DNA of 64,000 nt from Schizophyllum amplum (taxonomy: Eukaryota; Basidiomycota; Agaricomycetes; Agaricales; Schizophyllaceae), in NCBI GenBank assembly GCA_007026445.1, contig VDMD01000020.1:434001-498000 (forward strand), read 5' to 3'. The notes beneath the pieces were generated by a model. It saw only the letters and a list, made by a program, of their open reading frames with translations. It searched no databases and was not told the DNA's origin. The position numbers were made by a program, and so were the translations under genes. The number at the start of each line of letters is the position of its first letter. Positions within the stretch are counted from its first letter, which is position 1. Positions 59,498 through 64,000 of the stretch are shown here, one piece after another.

Positions 59498-61425
59498 TTA
59501 CCAACGACCATTCCCATACACTCCATAAGGCGTGGAGGTGTCGTAGTGTGGCTGCGCGTTCGACGAGGAGGGTGAGCCAGAGGAAGGCGGTGCGCTGAAG
59601 GAAGGCGCCACGGTAGAGGATGACGACGTTGTGGAGTAGGTAGATGACCCGAAGTTGAAGGACACGCCGGGAGCCTGCTGCTGGTAAGACGATGGGGCGG
59701 GCGCCAGCGGCGCCGAAGCAAAGGGTTGAGTCATGGTGTCCACGGGATATGGGAAGGAATCTTGAGCGGCGCCAGAAGCCTGGGCGTTGTAACCGTGCGC
59801 ATCGTGGTTGTACGGCGTGAATTGGCCAACACCGTTATATCCGCCCCCGTTGTGATAGTCGGCGGGCATGCCCGGGTTGGACGTCTCGCCGTACCCGAAG
59901 TTTGATACATTGGCACCAATCGCGCTGCCGCCGAAGGCACCGCCATGCGTCTGAACACCAGGGTATGGCATGTGGCCTTGAGGGCCCACATTGGCCGCCG
60001 GGTGAGCGGGGGTGGTGTACACTGGGCCAGCGAGGTACGTCGAGTCAGCGGGAGTGGTAGTAACCCCAGACGGATACTGCATCTGAATTTGCTGATGTTG
60101 CGAACGACGATGAAAGGCCGGAGTAGGAATGCCGTAGCCTTGGGACGGCACGAAGTCTGGCCTACCTTGACTTTCACCGCCAGACAGCGGCGCCTGTGAG
60201 GGGACGGTATGCGCTTGCCCGGAGCTTCCTGGAGTCGGAAACTGCTTGAACTCTCCCTTGTAATGTTCGGCGTTGTGTTGGTTGTCGCCGGCGACTCTCA
60301 TGTTGGCGCCAGAGCCATCACGGGGGAGCTTTGCGTAGCGGAACTTTGATTGGCCAGTCCGCCACGGTTTCGCCTTTTCGTAAGGCATCTCTTGAGCCGG
60401 GGCATTCGCGTCTCCTTCTGCGACATCTTCAGCCTTCCCTTTCTTCGTCTTGCGACGCTGCGTCGTCATTGCCTTGTCGGCGGAAGCGCTTGATTTGCGC
60501 TTGAGACTTTTCGTAGGAGCAGCACAAACAGCTCCAGGTCCGGAAGGTACTGCTTGATCCGGGACAGACGCAGCGACGCCGGAGGCCGCAGGAGCAGCTG
60601 GAGTGGGGGGGTGTGCGGTTTGAGCGCCAGTAGTCGCAGTTATGGTGGCAGGTGGGGGATCGTGCGCGACGGTGGTCTGCGTGGCACCATCCAGATGCAC
60701 AGATGCGTTTGCCACACGCACATCGTGAACGATGGCACCAAATAAAGTCGTAGTTGCCCTATGCGCACTGTGGGGAATAAAAACCTTGTCCTCGAGAAGA
60801 TGTGTAGAGGTCTTTTCCGATCCGGTCGCGATTTCGGAGGAGGAAGCCAGACATCTACTTCTATGTATCAGGACAAGTTCTGTTCGAAGATCTGACGCCT
60901 GACTCACTGTTCGACCGCCTCCGTTGAGGCGTTCTTCTCCTCAGCTTGCGGAGGTTCCGCATCAACTCGAGGCACACTGGCAGTACCGTCCTCCTGTTCT
61001 TGGTCGTGTTGGTCCTTGTTCTGAACGGCACGCTTCTCCGCTCGCTCGTCAGACGTCTTCCCCGCGCAGCCGCGATCCTCATCCTCTACGAGCGTTTCGG
61101 GTGTGGATGCAGACTCGCTACGTGCGGTGCTTGTGGGGGTACAGGAGCCGACGTGAGGCGGGTCCGCATCCTCAGAGGCCGATGGAGAATCTGTGGATTG
61201 GGCATCCGCGGATGCACCGTCGGTCTCTGGCGCGCCGGCTTCTGGTAAAGTATCTGCTTCTTGCTGGCGAAGATAGTGAGACAATGCCTTTCTCTTCCGA
61301 AGTGACGAACGCACCATTGGCCCGAAAACATCCACGAAAACATTATCGTCTAATATCTGCCGCGCAACCTCTATTTCCTCCCGCGAAAGCTGGGTGTCGC
61401 CCGCTGGCTCGTTCGTCTCTGGCAT
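59498..61425 (-). CDS. Low-complexity Tyr/Gly/Gln/Ser-rich protein G2 (paralog of G1)
   Basis: Exons are 61425-60908 and 60857-59498 (1,878 nt, 625 residues). The N-terminal exon is acidic, Glu/Ser/Asp-rich, with a helical start (EVARQILDDNVFVDVFG, SLRKRKALSHYLRQQ). The second exon opens like G1 (RCLASSS versus RPLGSRT), has the same basic block (LKRKSSASADK, RRKTKKGKAED), a WRTGQSKFRYAKLPRDGSGA segment matching G1's FRLDKIPGNGSCA, and the conserved tail YHNGGGYNGVGQFTPY, HGYNAQASGA and YGVYGNGRW. G1 has two extra introns in the region corresponding to exon 1. Function unknown; the conserved core between low-complexity stretches is the best candidate for a folded or binding element. Confidence 0.8.
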
Positions 61426-64000
61426 TGTATGCTGTGAACGAGGGAGGACGCGTTAGAATGTCAAATATGCCAGTGGCCGAAAGCTACGCACCAGTTACAA
61501 GGGCTGTTGCACGTCCCAAATGTTCACAAAGGATCTCAAAACTTGTCCACACGCGTCCTAACCAAATCTCGACGAGGAGTGAGCGACGAGAAGGGAGGAG
61601 GAGAAGAAAAGTGGCGTAATGCAAACGGTGGCTGGTTGAAAAGAGCAAACGTCGTTATTTGGTTCGGATTGTCGCGGCTCCCATCAGACGCGCGCGGACG
61701 TAAGTTCGCACGGTTCCCATTCCAGAAATGGGCGTCCATATTCGCCCCGCCCTCGTCGGGCCTTCAAACTGGCCTTGAAAAGTCTGTAGTGCTGTTAGCC
61801 ACCAGGGACTGCATATTTTCTTGCCGCATACCTTACGAAAATTATTTGAGGGCCGATACCATGTTTTGCCACGCGGGCTGGCGGGGGTCCTGGGACGCTG
61901 GGGCCTTCGGTCTTCCTGTTGACAGTCATCGCAAACGTCGTGACATTTAAGGCATGTTGGGCGCGCTGTAGGCATCGACCGGAAGGTCGGTTTTGACCGG
62001 GAATTAGTATGTTTGTGATTTTCACTTTGACCGCGACATGTCATACCGCGCTGGAAAATGAGTGAGCGACGACAAAGCCGGTAGCGATAGAGATGCTTAC
62101 AGATCTGCAGCGCCTATGCGACGCGTCTAGGCGGTCGATTCGCGCAAATGGCTCCGCATCGACGACGAGCACCACCGGTGGCATATTGCTCAACGACGTT
62201 TTGCGCCTCCCTTTGTTGCTGTCTCGAACCGTAGTCATGCATAGAAAGGGTCAGTAAGACAGCCCTCGAGGACCAGCACTAACCTCGTCGACGAGCACGA
62301 TGGCCGCCCTCTCCTCACTCATCTCCTCGACGACCATATTCCCCTCGACCCCGACAACCACCTGCAGCAGCCCAACATCGTCGAGCTCCACTCTTCTCGC
62401 GTAGCAAGGACCACGTCCTGCGCCAAACACCGCATTCCCTTGGAACAATTGCCCTCATGCCACAAGGACACACCTCTCGCGAACACACTTCGCATGCATC
62501 ACGACGAGCAGCCCATCCCACAATAAAGCCCGCCCTCGACCAAACGTGCCCATGCCACTGCCGGAATACGCCCGCGCCAATGCCACGACACCTTCGCGCT
62601 CCACTAGCTGACCCCACCGCTTGTGACGCTCTCGCCATCCTCTTCGCTCGCGCCTGCCTGCTACTCGACGAGCAGCATGCTCGCCACAATAGCCGTCCGC
62701 TGCATGAGTCTGGCGCTCGCGCAACGACGCCCCTTCGCTCGCCCGACCACCCGCGCTCGTTGCAATGGCGTGCGCTCGCGCGACCATATGCGCTCCCCAC
62801 GATGATTCCACTTCCTGCGGTAGTCCAGCATGCACGAACACCTCGAGCACCACACCCGCGTCTCCCACCCACGAAACCCTTCATGCCGACCGGATCCACT
62901 GTTCGAGCCGACCACGTCGAACCCTGCGGTCGAACACATCGAATCCTGCGGTCGAACACATCGAATCCTTCGCTTACACACATCGAATCTTTCGGTTGGA
63001 CACATCGCATCCTTCGGTTGAACCAGCAGAGCCGAGCCTTCACACCTGGAGTAGCAGCACAACAACATATATTCACAATAGCAACTGTACGTACTCACCT
63101 ACCTTGGTGAACGACTAGGCATACACTGAGCCTCCCGAGCCGCCATCATGTCCACAGCCTCTCGTCCATCTGACGATGATTGAATGCATCAAGACCCGCC
63201 AGCACCAACACGACCATCCGAGAGAAGTCATCCCCTGAAGCCGCGCAGATAAAAAGTCGTCTGAACTTCCGTTAGTCGTCAAGGTCGGCGATGCCACATA
63301 CCCGAGTCTATGGCAGGCAACACCGACGAGGCTTCCGCCTGACGAACGATGCTTCTGCCTGACGAACGATACGTCCAGGCGGCCGACAGCTCGCGCGTGC
63401 GCCAGAAGGTACCCGAAGGTACCCAAGTGACCGAAGGTACCCCAAGCGCTCGAAGGTACCCCAAGCGCCAGAAAATACCTTCCGACGACGCTGATACTGG
63501 ACCTGCGTGGTCAGTCGTTGCAAGCATGACCTCGTCATTAGCACCATCCACACCCCCGTCAGCCACACCTTCGACACCCTCATCAATCACACTAACACCC
63601 CCGCCAGCCTTTGCATACGCAGACTCACCTCCATCCTCCCCAGCCGCGCCGTCAGACGAGCTCCCGCTTTGCCGCGTGAGCTCACGTGATTGGCGCGGGC
63701 AAGCGGCACGCGTCTACAGGGCCTGTCGGGTAGGCGTCCACAGTATGGAACGCGTGTCCACAAGTTGCCATGCGCTGTCCTTGAAGTAGCTCGGCGCGAG
63801 CCTGCTTTTGGACTGTCCACAGTACGATATGGATGTCGAGTGCATGAGGCGTTGGTTGGCGACTTTCATAGTCCGACGTCGGTCTCCGGACAAGACGGAG
63901 AGATGTCGATCATTCCAGTAGCGGATGTCGAGTACGCAAGCGAGCAGATGTCGGCCATGCAAGCGAGGGGCTGTCGACTGCGCGAAGAGGTCGACAACGA
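61426..64000. other. Gene-free part of right inverted arm with minisatellite
   Basis: No convincing gene; antisense ORFs (for example 62315-63076) reflect composition. 62,910-63,015 carries a ~24-bp tandem array (GGTCGAACACATCGAATCCT and variants, about five units). 63,398-63,475 carries a GAAGGTACCCCAAGCG-type array of about five units. Both have shorter counterparts in the left arm (36,330-36,400 and 35,880-35,935). Confidence 0.55.

Larger units (their letters stand above)
59270..64000. repeat. Right arm of large inverted duplication (runs off window)
   Basis: Reverse-complement partner of 35,440-40,170; matching blocks are listed there. The outermost match (GTCGACTGCGCGAAGAGGTCGA at the window end) means the true boundary lies beyond base 64,000. 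Confidence 0.7.

Noticed and set aside
35440..64000. The large inverted arms as terminal repeats of a transposon
   Set aside because: The arms contain spliced paralogous genes and are widely diverged. No transposase, reverse transcriptase or integrase was seen between or within them.

Overview
This is a nuclear chromosomal window from a basidiomycete fungus, most likely a wood-decay Agaricomycete; Polyporales is a guess from overall character. The grounds are high GC, many 47-60 bp introns with GTGCGT/GTGAGT/GTAAGT donors and CAG/TAG acceptors, FunK1-type fungal protein kinases, MYND and NmrA-like paralogs, and a HUL5 HECT ligase. There are no operons. Coordinates below are gene spans; exon limits are in the evidence. 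I rebuilt the gene models by hand from splice signals. For all but two of the intact-looking genes the exon lengths sum to a multiple of three, with an open spliced frame.

Layout: 2.1-4.3 kb (-) a Pro/Ser-rich putative zinc-binding protein; 5.9-10.5 kb (-) a 1,399-residue SAM-dependent methyltransferase with a long repetitive N-terminus; 11.6-12.6 kb (+) the first of four NmrA/isoflavone-reductase-like genes. From 13 to 33.4 kb lies a segmentally duplicated FunK1 array. Its unit is a plus-strand type I FunK1, then a broken thymidylate kinase (TMPK) relic, then a convergent minus-strand type II FunK1. It is present about two and a half times (A-relic-C, B-relic-D, E-relic). Type II genes end in an ING-like PHD finger, and type II and F keep PD-(D/E)xK-like nuclease motifs in the N-terminal half that type I genes have lost.

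33.4-37.9 kb has no convincing gene and is rich in degenerate repeats. 37.9-39.9 kb (+) and 59.5-61.4 kb (-) carry two related, spliced, low-complexity proteins inside two arms of an old inverted duplication (about 35.4-40.2 and 59.3-64.0 kb, running off the window edge). Between the arms are FunK1 F (40.5-43.1, -), a MYND zinc-finger gene (43.8-45.0, -), three more NmrA-like genes (two forming a young inverted pair), and HUL5 (49.9-53.8, +). This interval also holds truncated copies of its own neighbours: the first exon of HUL5 at 45.3 kb and the promoter plus first exon of FunK1 F at 47.0-47.4 kb. 55.4-59.5 kb has no recognisable gene.

The window is therefore a birth-and-death region. FunK1 and NmrA genes have multiplied, dragging pieces of single-copy genes (TMPK, HUL5) with them. 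The most interesting protein-level signal is the predicted nuclease-like / FunK1 kinase / PHD architecture. Two genes (FunK1 C and HUL5) each appear to be off by one base in an otherwise intact model, so either the assembly or the genes are faulty there.
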